DNA of 64,000 bases from Mycolicibacterium hassiacum DSM 44199 (GCF_900603025.1 NZ_LR026975.1:5146001-5210000); one strand, 5' to 3'; counted from the first letter of the stretch, positions 1 to 9,155 are shown. Made by a program: numbers and translations. The notes: generated from the sequence alone by a model not told the origin.

Positions 1-57
1 GCCACCCGGCTGGGGCTGTCCGGCACCCGGGCCGTGCTCGACGCGATCCACGCGTGA
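1..57 (+). CDS. deoC: C-terminal end of a deoC-like gene (partial)
   Basis: The first 18 codons read open in frame 1 and stop at TGA 55-57, giving a tail containing RLGLSGTRAVLD. Such a tail fits the last helix of deoxyribose-phosphate aldolase, a cytosolic nucleoside-catabolism enzyme. In M. tuberculosis deoC (Rv0478) lies just before the Rv0479c-type gene found here at 3223. The call therefore rests on context plus a short match. Only the end is present, so no catalytic residue can be checked. Confidence 0.45.
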   Translation, partial: ATRLGLSGTRAVLDAIHA

Positions 58-88
58 TTTCTGATCGCTCGGTGCCTGTTTTCCCGCG

Positions 89-107
89 CGAACCGTAGAT
101 TGGTTCG
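89..107 (+). promoter_or_regulatory. Palindrome around the -10 box of the S53 peptidase gene
   Basis: Six-base arms CGAACC (89-94) and GGTTCG (102-107) flank a 7-nt core holding TAGATT (96-101), a good mycobacterial -10. A Shine-Dalgarno AGGAG lies at 128-132, 5 nt before the GTG at 138. A repressor bound here would cover the -10. No adjacent regulator gene is visible. Confidence 0.45.
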
Positions 108-137
108 GATGACCTCGCGGCACGATCAGGAGTCACC

Positions 138-1712
138 GTGCGCCGCTGGGCGGCGGTCCTCGTCGCGGCGCTGCTGACCGTCGCCGCGGTTCCGGCCTGC
201 GCCGAGGAGCATCGCGCGCGGATCACCGGCGCATTCGCGGCGCTGCTGAACGCGTCCACCGACCTCGGCCCGTCCCGCGCCGCCGACGCCCAGCTCACCG
301 TGACGCTGGCCCGCCCGGACGGCGCCGAACACGTGACGGCCTGGGCGCGCGCCGCGGGCCTGTGGGTGCGGGCGCGGCCGGGGGAGGGCTGGGCCGTCGT
401 CGAGGGGGCCGCCGCGGATCTGGCCCGCGCCTTCGGCGTGCCGGTGCACGACTACCGGGCGCCGTCCGGGGAGGCGTTCTACGCCTCCGCCTACCAACCC
501 GGGGTGCCCCCGGCGCTGCGCGCGGAGGTCACCGGGGTGGGCCGGATCAACAGCTACGTCCCGTACCGGACGGCGCAACCCGCTCCGCTGCCGCTCGACG
601 TGCCCGACGGCGGGCTGAGCCCGAGCGCGCTGCTGGCGGCCTACAACGCGACCCCGCTGGTCGAGGCCGGATTCACCGGCCAGGGGGCGACGATCGTGTT
701 CTTCGCGTTCGACTCCGCCGACCAGGCCGATCTCGACAGCTTCGCCGACGCCACCGGCCTGCCCCGGTTCACCCCGGTGCTGGTCGGCGGCAAGCCCGAC
801 GAATCCCACGGCGAGACCGCGATGGACCTGCAGGTGGCCCACGCCATCGCCCCGGACGCCCGGCTGGTGGTGGTCAACGCGCGGCCGACGGTGCAGGGCG
901 ACGGGGCCTACGAGAAGATCGCCGCGATGTTCGCCGAGGCCGACCGGCGCTTCCCCGGGGCGGTGTGGAGCCTGTCCATCGGCTGGGGGTGTGAGGCGTT
1001 CGTGACGGCCGCCGACCTGGCCCCGGTGCGGGCCGCGCTGGTCGCCGCGCAGCGGCACGGTACCTCGGCGTTCGACGCCAGCGGCGACACCGCCGGGCTC
1101 GAGTGCAAGGGCGGCGACCGCTGGTCGGCCCCGCCCGGCCCGGACGACATCGGCCTGGACGCGGTGGCCGCGATCCCCGAGATGACCTCGGTCGGCGGCA
1201 CCACGCTGTCGACCGGGCCGCGCGGCCAGTGGCTGGCCGAGCACGCCTGGGTGGACTCGCCGCTCACCCAGGGCACCAGCGGCGGGGTGTCGACCCTGTT
1301 CGAGCGGCCCGCCTGGCAGGACAAGCTGACGATCGAGCGGGACACCGGACACCGCCGGCTCGCACCCGACGTCGCCGCCGTCGGCGACCCGGCCACCGGG
1401 GTCCGGTTCGTCTACCGCGGGCGGCCGGTGACCGGAGGCGGCACCTCACAGGCGGCGCCGATCTGGGCCGCGCTGACCGTGCTGATGAACCAGTATCTGG
1501 TCGCCAACGGCGGCCGCCCGCTGGGCAACATCAACCCGCTGCTGTACCGGGTCGCCGAGGGCGCGCCGTATCCGTCGTTCCGCGATGTCCGGCTCGGCGG
1601 CAACGCGGTCGATCTCGCCGGCGCCGGTTACGACCTGGTCACCGGGCTGGGCAGCCCCAACGTGTACAACCTGGCCCGCAGCCTGCTCGAGTTGCAGAAG
1701 CGGACACGGTGA
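138..1712 (+). CDS. Exported S53 family (sedolisin/kumamolisin-like) serine-carboxyl peptidase
   Basis: This is a predicted secreted acid-acting endopeptidase of 524 aa. It has an N-terminal signal peptide (Arg-Arg-Trp then a hydrophobic stretch, likely cleaved near Ala-Cys-Ala), a pro-domain of about 150 residues, then the catalytic domain. The S53 triad is readable: Glu226 and Asp230 in GETAMD, and Ser437 in GGGTSQAAP. Asp317 in ASGDT fits the oxyanion residue. The C-terminal GAGYDLVTGLGSPN segment matches the calcium-binding end of the family. GTG 138 is preceded by AGGAG. The stop overlaps the next gene by 4 nt (GTGA), so the two are probably co-translated. I recall no counterpart between deoC and Rv0479c in M. 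tuberculosis, so this looks like a lineage-specific pair. Confidence 0.88.
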   Translation: MRRWAAVLVAALLTVAAVPACAEEHRARITGAFAALLNASTDLGPSRAADAQLTVTLARPDGAEHVTAWARAAGLWVRARPGEGWAVVEGAAADLARAFGVPVHDYRAPSGEAFYASAYQPGVPPALRAEVTGVGRINSYVPYRTAQPAPLPLDVPDGGLSPSALLAAYNATPLVEAGFTGQGATIVFFAFDSADQADLDSFADATGLPRFTPVLVGGKPDESHGETAMDLQVAHAIAPDARLVVVNARPTVQGDGAYEKIAAMFAEADRRFPGAVWSLSIGWGCEAFVTAADLAPVRAALVAAQRHGTSAFDASGDTAGLECKGGDRWSAPPGPDDIGLDAVAAIPEMTSVGGTTLSTGPRGQWLAEHAWVDSPLTQGTSGGVSTLFERPAWQDKLTIERDTGHRRLAPDVAAVGDPATGVRFVYRGRPVTGGGTSQAAPIWAALTVLMNQYLVANGGRPLGNINPLLYRVAEGAPYPSFRDVRLGGNAVDLAGAGYDLVTGLGSPNVYNLARSLLELQKRTR

Positions 1713-3226
1713 TCCGGCGCGAGGTTCCGGACCGGACGCCGCCGGGGCGGCTGTTCGCGCGGCCGGCCTCGCCCACCCCGACCGGTATCGCCCTGGCGCT
1801 GCTGGGCCTGGCGCTGCTCGTGCCGGCGGTGCTGCGTTGGCAGGGTGCGCTGGTGCCGATCATCGCCTGGGGCTTCCCGTTCGTGTATCTGTTGTCCCTG
1901 CGCCGGATTCGCGATCGGCCGCCGCTGGGTTCGGTGGCAGTGGCGGCGCTGGTCGGCGCGGTGCTGGGGTCGGGCTGGGCGCTGCCGACCGGTCAGGCGG
2001 TCGCGGATTCGCAGGATGTCGCGCTGGGAGGCGAACACCCGCTTCCCGGTCTCGCCGACGGCGGGTGGGCCGCCGGTGTCCCGGTCGGCGGTGCGCTGCT
2101 GCTCATGGTCCCGGCGCTGGCGGCCTGGCTGCGGGCGAGGTCGGCACGAGATTCCTTCGACGACAACATCATTGGCGCAGCCATCGGTGGCGCCGGCGCG
2201 GTCGTGTTCACCGCCGCCGCGACGCTGGTGCGGCTGGCGCCGCAGCTGGCCACCGGGGTGGTGGCCGAGGACCGGCCGGTTTCGGTGCTGCTGGTCCAGG
2301 CCGGGGTGCAGGGTCTGCTGCTGCCGGTCACCGCCGCCGCGGTGGGATCGCTGGCCGGTGCGGCGCTGTGGTCCGGCAGGTTCGGGGTGATCGCGGTGAG
2401 TGTGTCGGCGGCGGTGGTGCTGTTCGCCGCCGTCGGGGTGATGGAGCGCTCACCGCTGCCGCAGCTCGCGCAGCTCGCCGGGCATCTGGTCATCGCCGTC
2501 GCCGCCGTGTTGGTGCTCCGGTGGGGGGTGCGCGCTACCGCGACAGCGGCCGGACCCGAAGCGGCCCAGCGGGTAGCGCCGTCCGCCGGAACCGTTGGGA
2601 CCGTCGCCGCGGTCGCGATCGGGCTCGCGGCACTGGGCGTCGTCGGGGTGGTCGCGGCGGCGGTGGCGACCCCGGCCGCGCCGCTGATCGTCTGCCCGCC
2701 GGACTGCGGCACCCCGCCGATCGGCGAGCCCGTCGAGTCCCGTCCGCGTTATGTGTCCGCCGACGGGCGGTTCAGCGTGCAGTACCCGGGTCCCGGCACC
2801 GCCTACCAGGTGGCCCTCGAACCCGACGGGGTCGAGGCCCGGTTCACCGGCGGTGACACCGGCCTGCTGCAGTTCCTCGGGCTCGAGGCGCGGGGCCGCA
2901 CCGCCGAGCGGATCGTCCACCACCTCGTCGCCGAGGTATACCCGAACGCGCAGCTGCACTACCGGATTCCCAACGCCCTGGTCGGTTACCAGCCCGGCTA
3001 CGGGGCGGTGTTCGACGACTACCCGCAGGACGCCAGCAGCTCGGCGGTGCGGCTGCGGATCATCGTGCTGGCCGCGGTGCGCGACGACTACGCGCTGGTC
3101 GCCGCGGCCGTCGGGCCGAACCGCGAGTTCACCCGCGAGGACGGCAACGGCATCCCGACCGGCGCCAACCTGCAACTGGCGCTCGATATGGGCAAGTACG
3201 TCAACAGTTTCCGGTGGCTCGACTAG
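1709..3226 (+). CDS. Polytopic membrane protein with extracytoplasmic C-terminal domain
   Basis: GTG 1709 overlaps the peptidase stop by 4 nt and gives 505 aa. Roughly the first 330 residues form about eight to ten hydrophobic helices. A CPPDCG segment follows the last helix, then a soluble domain of about 165 residues (starting near ESRPRYVSADGRFSVQYPG) that should face outside. I do not recognise the family. Translational coupling to the S53 peptidase suggests a shared envelope role, for instance anchoring or controlling the protease, but that is inference. The stop shares the palindrome CTAG with the stop of the convergent gene. Confidence 0.7.
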   Translation: MIRREVPDRTPPGRLFARPASPTPTGIALALLGLALLVPAVLRWQGALVPIIAWGFPFVYLLSLRRIRDRPPLGSVAVAALVGAVLGSGWALPTGQAVADSQDVALGGEHPLPGLADGGWAAGVPVGGALLLMVPALAAWLRARSARDSFDDNIIGAAIGGAGAVVFTAAATLVRLAPQLATGVVAEDRPVSVLLVQAGVQGLLLPVTAAAVGSLAGAALWSGRFGVIAVSVSAAVVLFAAVGVMERSPLPQLAQLAGHLVIAVAAVLVLRWGVRATATAAGPEAAQRVAPSAGTVGTVAAVAIGLAALGVVGVVAAAVATPAAPLIVCPPDCGTPPIGEPVESRPRYVSADGRFSVQYPGPGTAYQVALEPDGVEARFTGGDTGLLQFLGLEARGRTAERIVHHLVAEVYPNAQLHYRIPNALVGYQPGYGAVFDDYPQDASSSAVRLRIIVLAAVRDDYALVAAAVGPNREFTREDGNGIPTGANLQLALDMGKYVNSFRWLD

Positions 3227-4152
3227 AGGTTCGCGAAGCAGGGATCCTGCCGGCCCGGCGGGATCGCCGCATCGGTCGCCGAGAACCGGCTCTGCACACC
3301 GTTGTCGGTGATCCTGACCGAGTCGGCCTTGATCGGGACCGGGTAGTCGGCGGTCAGCCGGGCGGCCACCACGTCCAGAATCGGCTGGATACTCTCCCGC
3401 GGCAGGATGAAGCCCAGCCCCGTGGTCTTGGTGGCCTGCAGTTCCAGCTTGCCGTTGACCACGGTCGGCCGGGTGGAGATGCCGCTGCCCAGGATCCCCT
3501 GCACCTCGATGGTTCCGCTCGACGGGTGGGTCTGCACCCCGGTGATGAGCGCGCCGAACAGCGGCACCGAGTCCTGCAGGGTCTGGAAGATGCCCTCGGT
3601 GGACCAGTTGATGTCGGCGACCAGCGACCCGATCGTGCCGCCGGCGTCCGCGGTCTCCTCGAGACGCACGTCCTTGATGTTCAGGTCCATCTTCATGCCG
3701 ATGGCGTCCCGCACCCGATTCCCCGCGGTCTCGATGTGGATGTCGGAGTAGTGCCTGGTCATGTGCTGCACCAGGAACGGCGGCCAGCCGCCGAAGGACA
3801 CCGTCACATCGTCCTGCACCACGCACTTGAGCGCGTCCGCGACCCGTGCCTCGCCCCGGTTGCGGGAGTACAGCTCACCGACGATCAGGCCCGCCGCGGT
3901 CAGCGCCACCACGATCACCGCGATCAGCACCAGCGACAACGGATCCTTGAACAGCCGGGTGAACCTCGACCCGCCCTCGGCGGCGTCGTCTCCGGCCGCC
4001 GCATCCGCGGGCGGGGGCGGCGGTGGTGCCTGCGGGGGCACGGCCGGGTCCTGCTGGGTCGGCGCCTCGGGCGGCAGGTGCTGCTCGGTCGGCGCGTCGG
4101 CGTGCGGGGTCGGCTGGGACGGTTGATCGGGACGGGCCCACGGATCGGTCAC
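3223..4152 (-). CDS. DUF2993 (LmeA-like) membrane-anchored protein, Rv0479c-type
   Basis: The 309-aa protein has a proline-rich cytoplasmic N-terminus (about residues 1-60), one transmembrane helix (about 68-92) and an extracytoplasmic DUF2993 domain to the end. Segments such as VSFGGWPPFLVQHMTRHY and LNIKDVRLEE are typical. LmeA, a member of this family, is a periplasmic lipid-binding protein needed for lipomannan elongation; whether this paralogue does likewise is unknown. GTG 4152 overlaps the stop of the upstream hydrolase gene by 4 nt, so the two form an operon. Confidence 0.8.
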   Translation of the reverse strand: MTDPWARPDQPSQPTPHADAPTEQHLPPEAPTQQDPAVPPQAPPPPPPADAAAGDDAAEGGSRFTRLFKDPLSLVLIAVIVVALTAAGLIVGELYSRNRGEARVADALKCVVQDDVTVSFGGWPPFLVQHMTRHYSDIHIETAGNRVRDAIGMKMDLNIKDVRLEETADAGGTIGSLVADINWSTEGIFQTLQDSVPLFGALITGVQTHPSSGTIEVQGILGSGISTRPTVVNGKLELQATKTTGLGFILPRESIQPILDVVAARLTADYPVPIKADSVRITDNGVQSRFSATDAAIPPGRQDPCFANL

Positions 4153-4973
4153 GTCCGTGATTCTGCCTTACCGCCGAAATCGCCCACCCGGTTGTGCATG
4201 ACCGCGACGGTGTCGCGGGCCTTCGCCGCCGCCGCGACGTCGACGTCGACCACCAGCAGCTGCGGGTCGTTCCCGGCCGAGGCCAGCACCTCGCCGTACG
4301 GGGACGCCACCAGGCTGCCGCCCACCCCGGTGGGGCCGGTGGCGGCGATCTCGTCGCCCGGATAAGCCTGGTCCACCGCCGCCACGAACGCCGAGGTGTC
4401 GATGGCGCGCGCCCGTGCCAGCAGCGTCCACTGGTCGAGCTTGCCCGGCCCGGCGCCCCAGGACGCGTGCACGGTGATCAGCTCGGCGCCGCGGCGCGCC
4501 AACTCGACGTAGAGCTCGGGAAACCGCACGTCGTAGCAGAGCGAGAGCCCGACCGTCACCCCGTCGACGGTGATCACCACCGGCTCGCGGCCGGGAGCGA
4601 CCGTTTTCGACTCGGTGAAGCCGAACGCGTCGTAGAGGTGGATCTTGTCGTAGCGCGCGTCGACGCCGCCGCCGGTCGCGATCAGGGTGTTGGTCACCCG
4701 GGGACGGCCCTCGTGCGTCCCGGCGGGCACGAACATTCCGGCGACGACGACCACCCCGTGGCGGTCGGCGATCGCCCGCACCCGCTCGGCCCAGGGCCCG
4801 TCGAAGGGTTCGGCGATCGGGGCCAGCGGCACCCCGAACCGGCACATGGTGGCCTCCGGGAACAGCACCAGCCGCGCACCGGCCGCGGCGGCGTGTCGGG
4901 TGTGGTCGTCGACCAGTTCGAGGTTGGCGGTCGGGTCGGTGCCGGCCAGGATCTGGGCGAGCGCGATACGCAT
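4149..4973 (-). CDS. Carbon-nitrogen hydrolase (Nit1/omega-amidase-like), Rv0480c-type
   Basis: The 274-aa protein belongs to the nitrilase superfamily. The Glu-Lys-Cys catalytic set is visible: Glu in LFPEATM near residue 41, Lys in YDKIHLYD, and Cys in LSLCYDVRFPE. Such enzymes hydrolyse small amides, for example deaminated glutathione or alpha-keto acid amides. Since mycobacteria use mycothiol, the substrate is uncertain. ATG 4973 lies 6 nt after a TAGGCT -10 box (4985-4980), fitting a leaderless start. The gene is coupled to the DUF2993 gene. Confidence 0.85.
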   Translation of the reverse strand: MRIALAQILAGTDPTANLELVDDHTRHAAAAGARLVLFPEATMCRFGVPLAPIAEPFDGPWAERVRAIADRHGVVVVAGMFVPAGTHEGRPRVTNTLIATGGGVDARYDKIHLYDAFGFTESKTVAPGREPVVITVDGVTVGLSLCYDVRFPELYVELARRGAELITVHASWGAGPGKLDQWTLLARARAIDTSAFVAAVDQAYPGDEIAATGPTGVGGSLVASPYGEVLASAGNDPQLLVVDVDVAAAAKARDTVAVMHNRVGDFGGKAESRT

Positions 4974-4979
4974 GCCCTC

Positions 4980-4985
4980 AGCCTA
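4980..4985 (-). promoter_or_regulatory. -10 box TAGGCT for the Rv0480c-type gene (leaderless)
   Basis: TAGGCT reads on the minus strand with 6 nt to ATG 4973. It overlaps the TAG stop of the upstream methyltransferase-like gene, so the downstream pair can be transcribed separately from it. Confidence 0.55.
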
Positions 4986-5780
4986 GGGTTTTCCGGCCGG
5001 CCGCGGGGCGGCCGCCGACCACGGCACGGTCAGCACCCCGTCGCGCATCCGACGGCGTGGGCGTTCGACGGGAAAACCGTTGGCGTGCAACAGGTCCAGC
5101 ATCGCCCGCCAGCGCACCCGGGGGCCGAACACGCCGTAGCAGGCCGCGCTGGCCCAGGCCCGGTCGGCGGCGGTGAGCAGCGAATGGATCGGCTGGCCGG
5201 CGACGTTGTGGTGGATCAGCGCCTTCGGCAGCCGCTCCGCCAGCTCCGACGGGCGCTCGATGGTCAGCGGATCGCAGGCCAGGGTCAGGCTCACCGGGCC
5301 GGTGGCGTCCAGCAGCACCCAGCCGCACAGCCGGCCCAGCTCGTCGCAGGTGCCGTCGATGATCAGCCCGCCCGGCGCGAGTTGGCGCTGCATCGTCGCC
5401 CACGCGCCGGCCAGGGCGTCGAGCGGATACTGGCGCAGCACGTTGAACGCCCGCACCAGCACCGGGCGCAGGCCGGCCAGTTCGAAACCGCCCAGCGCGA
5501 ACTCGACCCCGTCGCCCTGGGATCGCTGGGCGGCGAGCACCCGGTCCGGATGGATCTCCAGCCCCACCACCCGCAGGTCCGTGCGCAGCGGGCGCAGCCG
5601 GGCGGCCAGCTCCAGCGTGGTGGCCGGAAGCGCGCCGAAGCCGAGATCGACCACCAACGGGTCGGCGGCGTTCGACAGCACGGTGCGCACCCGGGGCGAG
5701 TTAACGAGCCAGCGATCGCTGCGACGGAGCCGGTTGTGGCCGGTGGTGCCCCGTGTGAGCTGTCCGATCGGGGCACTCAC
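4983..5780 (-). CDS. Class I SAM-dependent methyltransferase-like protein
   Basis: The 265-aa protein carries a motif I-like segment VVDLGFGALP near residues 43-52 and an acidic strand end (VGLEIHPDR) about 25 residues later, as in Rossmann methyltransferases. No target-recognition signature is recognised, so the substrate is unknown. The glycine-rich loop (DLGFGALP) departs from the usual GxGxG. The gene starts at GTG 5780, with a TAGAAT box 9 nt before it. Confidence 0.65.
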   Translation of the reverse strand: MSAPIGQLTRGTTGHNRLRRSDRWLVNSPRVRTVLSNAADPLVVDLGFGALPATTLELAARLRPLRTDLRVVGLEIHPDRVLAAQRSQGDGVEFALGGFELAGLRPVLVRAFNVLRQYPLDALAGAWATMQRQLAPGGLIIDGTCDELGRLCGWVLLDATGPVSLTLACDPLTIERPSELAERLPKALIHHNVAGQPIHSLLTAADRAWASAACYGVFGPRVRWRAMLDLLHANGFPVERPRRRMRDGVLTVPWSAAAPRPAGKP

Positions 5781-5789
5781 GAGCGGCCG

Positions 5790-5795
5790 ATTCTA
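5790..5795 (-). promoter_or_regulatory. -10 box TAGAAT for the methyltransferase-like gene
   Basis: TAGAAT on the minus strand lies 9 nt upstream of GTG 5780, so the mRNA would have almost no leader. The gap 5781-5914 also holds a perfect hairpin, GCTGAC (5898-5903) with GTCAGC (5905-5910), just after the stop of the next leftward gene. Confidence 0.45.
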
Positions 5796-5914
5796 TGGGC
5801 CGCCGACACCCCCAGCAAAGTCGACTACGGCGGGGTGTTCCGGGTATCGACGGCAAACACGCGGACTCGCAACGGGATTCGTGAGCGACGTGAAATTGCT
5901 GACAGTCAGCGGGT

Positions 5915-6424
5915 TCAGGCGTTCTCGGCGATCCAGGCGGTGGTGAACCGCTGTTCGTGGATCAGCAGCTCGACGAGCTGGTTGCCGATGAAGTTCTCGA
6001 TCTTTCCGCCGACCAGCGGGATGTTCACCGCGACGGTGGCGTGGAAACTCAGCCGCGACGACGTCTCCGACACCGCCGACAGCTCCGCGGTGCCGGTGAG
6101 CGTGGCCGGCGCTCCCGGAATGGTCACCCGGATCGTCGCGGAGGCCCGGCCGTCGCTGACCGGCGACCAGCTCTCCTCCCGCACCAGCCGCAGATCCCCG
6201 CGATGGAACTGCTGCACCAGCCCGGGCAGGCGGTCCGAGCGCAGCCGCTGGGTGGTCACGACGTCCACTCCGCCGTCGGGTTTCCGGGCCAGCGTGTCCA
6301 GCGAGTAGTCGTCGGCGCCGGAGTCGGTGAGCCGCGCCAGCCAGTACCGCTCGTCGCAGAACGCCCGGTGGACCTGCTCGACGCTGCCCCGGTACTCGGT
6401 CGCCATGTCGAATGAACGCGGCAT
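5915..6424 (-). CDS. DUF2505 family protein (START/SRPBCC-like), Rv0481c-type
   Basis: The 169-aa protein has the DUF2505 pattern: an N-terminal MATEYRGSVEQVHRAFCDERYW and a C-terminal IENFIGNQLVELLIHEQ. This fold has a hydrophobic cavity, so lipid binding is possible but unproven. No signal peptide or transmembrane helix is seen, so it is probably cytosolic. ATG 6424 lies 8 nt after TAGCCT (6438-6433). The position next to the Rv0480c-type gene matches M. tuberculosis, apart from the methyltransferase-like gene between them. Confidence 0.75.
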   Translation of the reverse strand: MPRSFDMATEYRGSVEQVHRAFCDERYWLARLTDSGADDYSLDTLARKPDGGVDVVTTQRLRSDRLPGLVQQFHRGDLRLVREESWSPVSDGRASATIRVTIPGAPATLTGTAELSAVSETSSRLSFHATVAVNIPLVGGKIENFIGNQLVELLIHEQRFTTAWIAENA

Positions 6425-6465
6425 AGCAGGTCAGGCTACCGGCAACGGGCGGCGCCAGGCACGGA

Positions 6466-8022
6466 TCAGGGCTCGCGGCGACAGGCCCGCAGCTCGTGAC
6501 CGGGGGAGGTCAGGCAGCGGCCGGTCGGCAGATCCCACTCCCAGCCGTGCAGGTTGCAGGTGAGCCTGTCGCCCTCCACGATGCCGAACGTGCCCAGATC
6601 GGCCTTCAGATGCGGGCAGCGCCGCTGGATCTCCCAGTCGCCGAACGTGATTGTCGCCGAATCGTCGTGGCTTTCGGCGTAGTAGCCCTCCGCGTAGGCG
6701 ATCCGTTCCTCGGTCAGGCATTTGAAGAACGTGTACAGGTACTCGTTGTACCCGCCCACGCGGCGCGCGGTGAACCGGGTGGACAGGAATATGCAGTTCA
6801 CCCAGTCCGGTTCGTTGTCACGCAGCGCGGTACGCACCAGTGACGCGTCGATCTCCAGCTCGTAGCGGAACTTCTCATCGCTGATCGGTTCGCGAACAAT
6901 GCGTTTCGGGAAATCGACGACGATGTCCTCGGTGCCCAGCCGCAATAGGACCGGGTAGCCGACCCCGTCGCACACCAGCGGCGACAGGTTCATGATCGGC
7001 TCGAACTTCCGGCGCAACGGCTCCAACAGGGATTCGCCCTCGGCCGGTTCCCAGCCGGCTTTCTCCGCCGCGATCACCGCCGCCTGCCGCTGGGCGTAGG
7101 CCTCGATGTAGTCGGCCTTACCCGTGGTGAAGATCCTCTCCACCTCGTCGTCGGGCAGCGGATGTTGGAGGCTGCGCAAGTCGTTTCCGGCGAGAATCGC
7201 GGTGCTGCCGGGAATCATCAACAGGCCGTTGTTGAGTCCGTGAGCCCGCATCTCCCCGAGGAACACCATCTGGTCGGGGAAGATGTTCGTCGGGTCGTTG
7301 TGAATGTCGTTGAGGTGGCGCAGTTCGTCGTCGAGGAAGCACGGCGGCCCCGCGCTGGGAATCACCCAGCCCGGGTCGACCTGTTCGATGTACTGGCGGC
7401 AGCGGTCCATCTGGCGCTGACGCTTCTGCCGGGCGAAGGCGTCCTTGGCCCGCTTCGGCATGTCGTAGACCATCGGATACCAGATGGCCCCGGAGTACTG
7501 CACCATCAGCACGTCGACGCGGCCGAACTCGCGGGGCACCACGTCGAGGTCCACCGGGCGCGAGTCGTTCATGTTGAACAGCACCGTCTCTCCGTCGGAG
7601 ACGATCAGCGCCGAATCGCCGAGGGGCCCGTCCGCCGGCGCGCGTAACGCGACGATCGCGATGTCGAGGTCGCCCTGCGGGGCGGCGATGCGGTGCTTCA
7701 CCGAATCGCGGGTCTCGACGAACTCGTGGAAACCGAGCCGCTCCAGTTCCCGTCGGAGATCCGGCACCGGGAAATCCGGCAGGAGCACCGTCGCATTCTT
7801 GTTGACGTTCTCGGCGAGGTTCCTCGGATCCCAGTGGTCGTGGTGCAGATGCGACACGTACAGGTAGTCGCAGTCGCCGAGGGCCTTCCAGTCCAGTCCG
7901 GAGTTGTCGGGAAAGGGAAACCACGAGGCGTAGTACGCCGGGTACACCCAGGGGTCACACAGAATCGTGGCGCCGTTGGCTTCGATGAGGAATCCAGCGT
8001 GCCCTGTGCTGGTCACCTTCAC
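6466..8022 (-). CDS. MBL-fold metallo-hydrolase fused to a C-terminal Rieske [2Fe-2S] domain
   Basis: The 518-aa protein has an N-terminal metallo-beta-lactamase domain (UlaG-like), with HLHHDHWD near residues 58-65 as the di-metal motif. It ends with a Rieske domain (about residues 460-510) whose ligands sit in CPH and CNLHGW about 17 residues apart. The same two domains occur in reverse order in CMP-sialic acid hydroxylase. The long middle region (about 250-440) is not recognised. A redox enzyme using an electron-transfer partner is implied; substrate unknown. GTG 8022 lies 7 nt after TAGCCT (8035-8030). The gene stands alone between murB and the DUF2505 gene. Confidence 0.82.
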   Translation of the reverse strand: MKVTSTGHAGFLIEANGATILCDPWVYPAYYASWFPFPDNSGLDWKALGDCDYLYVSHLHHDHWDPRNLAENVNKNATVLLPDFPVPDLRRELERLGFHEFVETRDSVKHRIAAPQGDLDIAIVALRAPADGPLGDSALIVSDGETVLFNMNDSRPVDLDVVPREFGRVDVLMVQYSGAIWYPMVYDMPKRAKDAFARQKRQRQMDRCRQYIEQVDPGWVIPSAGPPCFLDDELRHLNDIHNDPTNIFPDQMVFLGEMRAHGLNNGLLMIPGSTAILAGNDLRSLQHPLPDDEVERIFTTGKADYIEAYAQRQAAVIAAEKAGWEPAEGESLLEPLRRKFEPIMNLSPLVCDGVGYPVLLRLGTEDIVVDFPKRIVREPISDEKFRYELEIDASLVRTALRDNEPDWVNCIFLSTRFTARRVGGYNEYLYTFFKCLTEERIAYAEGYYAESHDDSATITFGDWEIQRRCPHLKADLGTFGIVEGDRLTCNLHGWEWDLPTGRCLTSPGHELRACRREP

Positions 8023-8093
8023 TTCCTCAAGGCTAGCGTTCCCGCGCGTGCGTCACTACGTGTCGACGCTCACGTGGAAACCCTCAGGTGAGG

Positions 8094-9149
8094 CTAACCC
8101 GTTGTGGCACCGGTCAACCAGGCCGGCACCGGGTCGTCGAGCGAGCAGTTCAGCAGGTCGCATTCGGGTTCGAGACGGATGTCGAACGCGCGCTGGACCC
8201 CCGCGCGGATGTGTGCGGCGAACGCCATGACCTCAGCGGCGGTGGCACCACCGCGATTGGTCACCGCCAGCGAGTGTTTGGTCGACAACCTGACCCGGCC
8301 CCGGCCCCAGTCGGCGCCGTATCCGGGTGGGAACCCGGCATGCTGAATCAGCCATGCCGCAGGAAGTTTCGTGCCTCCGTCGTCCGGGTAGGCCGGGCAG
8401 CCCTTCGCCTTCTCGGGGACCTGCGGGACCACCGGGTTCAGGAAGAACGATCCGACACTCCAGGTGTCGTGGTCGGTTTCGTCGAGCAGCATGCCGCGCT
8501 GGCGGCGCAGCGCGAGCACGGCCTCACGGACCCGCGTCACCGGCGCGGTGTCGCCCATCGCCACACCGAGATGATCGGCCAGCGCGGCATAGGCCACCGG
8601 CCGTGACACCGTCGTGCGGGTCAGCCGGAAATGCAGGCGCAGCACCACATATCGGTTGTTGCGTTTGAACATCGACGTCCGGTGGACGCCGAAACCGCAG
8701 TCCGCGGCGGCGATGTCGACCACCTCGCCGATCTTGCGGTCGTAGACGGTCACATGATCGAGGAACTGCGACGTCAGCGCCCCGTAGGCGCCGACGTTCT
8801 GAATCGGGGTACCGCCCGCCGACCCGGGTATCCCGGACAGCGGTTCCAGACCGCCGAGACCGGCCTCGAGGGTGGTGACCACGACATCGTCCCAGTGCAC
8901 GCCGGCGTCGACGTGCACCATCTCGCCGTCGATGTCCAGACCGCTGCTCTTGACGTGGATGGCGACCCCGTCGAACCCGGCGTCGCCGACGACCAGATTC
9001 GAGCCCTCACCGAGCACCACCAACGGGGTGCCGGTCGCGTCGGCCTGCGCGACCGCGTCGACCAGTTCGCTCGTGGTCTCGGCGACCACGTAGTCGGCGG
9101 CTTCACCGCCCACGCGGATGGTGGTCAACTCGGTGAAGCTCTTCCGCAC
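8094..9149 (-). CDS. murB: UDP-N-acetylenolpyruvoylglucosamine reductase
   Basis: MurB is the FAD enzyme that reduces UDP-GlcNAc-enolpyruvate to UDP-MurNAc with NADPH, a cytosolic step of peptidoglycan synthesis. The 351-aa sequence shows the FAD-binding [16 protein letters not shown], the [18 protein letters not shown] loop, the catalytic serine in [10 protein letters not shown] and a conserved C-terminal Glu (LEPECD). GTG 9149 is 6 nt after TATCGT (9161-9156). M. tuberculosis murB (Rv0482) is, from memory, on the opposite strand relative to lprQ, so a local inversion is possible here. Confidence 0.93.
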   Translation of the reverse strand: MRKSFTELTTIRVGGEAADYVVAETTSELVDAVAQADATGTPLVVLGEGSNLVVGDAGFDGVAIHVKSSGLDIDGEMVHVDAGVHWDDVVVTTLEAGLGGLEPLSGIPGSAGGTPIQNVGAYGALTSQFLDHVTVYDRKIGEVVDIAAADCGFGVHRTSMFKRNNRYVVLRLHFRLTRTTVSRPVAYAALADHLGVAMGDTAPVTRVREAVLALRRQRGMLLDETDHDTWSVGSFFLNPVVPQVPEKAKGCPAYPDDGGTKLPAAWLIQHAGFPPGYGADWGRGRVRLSTKHSLAVTNRGGATAAEVMAFAAHIRAGVQRAFDIRLEPECDLLNCSLDDPVPAWLTGATTG

Positions 9150-9155
9150 AGGCCA

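Noticed and set aside
126..1352. 408-codon open frame on the minus strand under the S53 peptidase
   Set aside because: It is antisense to a gene with intact catalytic motifs, is Arg/Gly/His-rich and matches no family. Long antisense frames are expected at this GC content.
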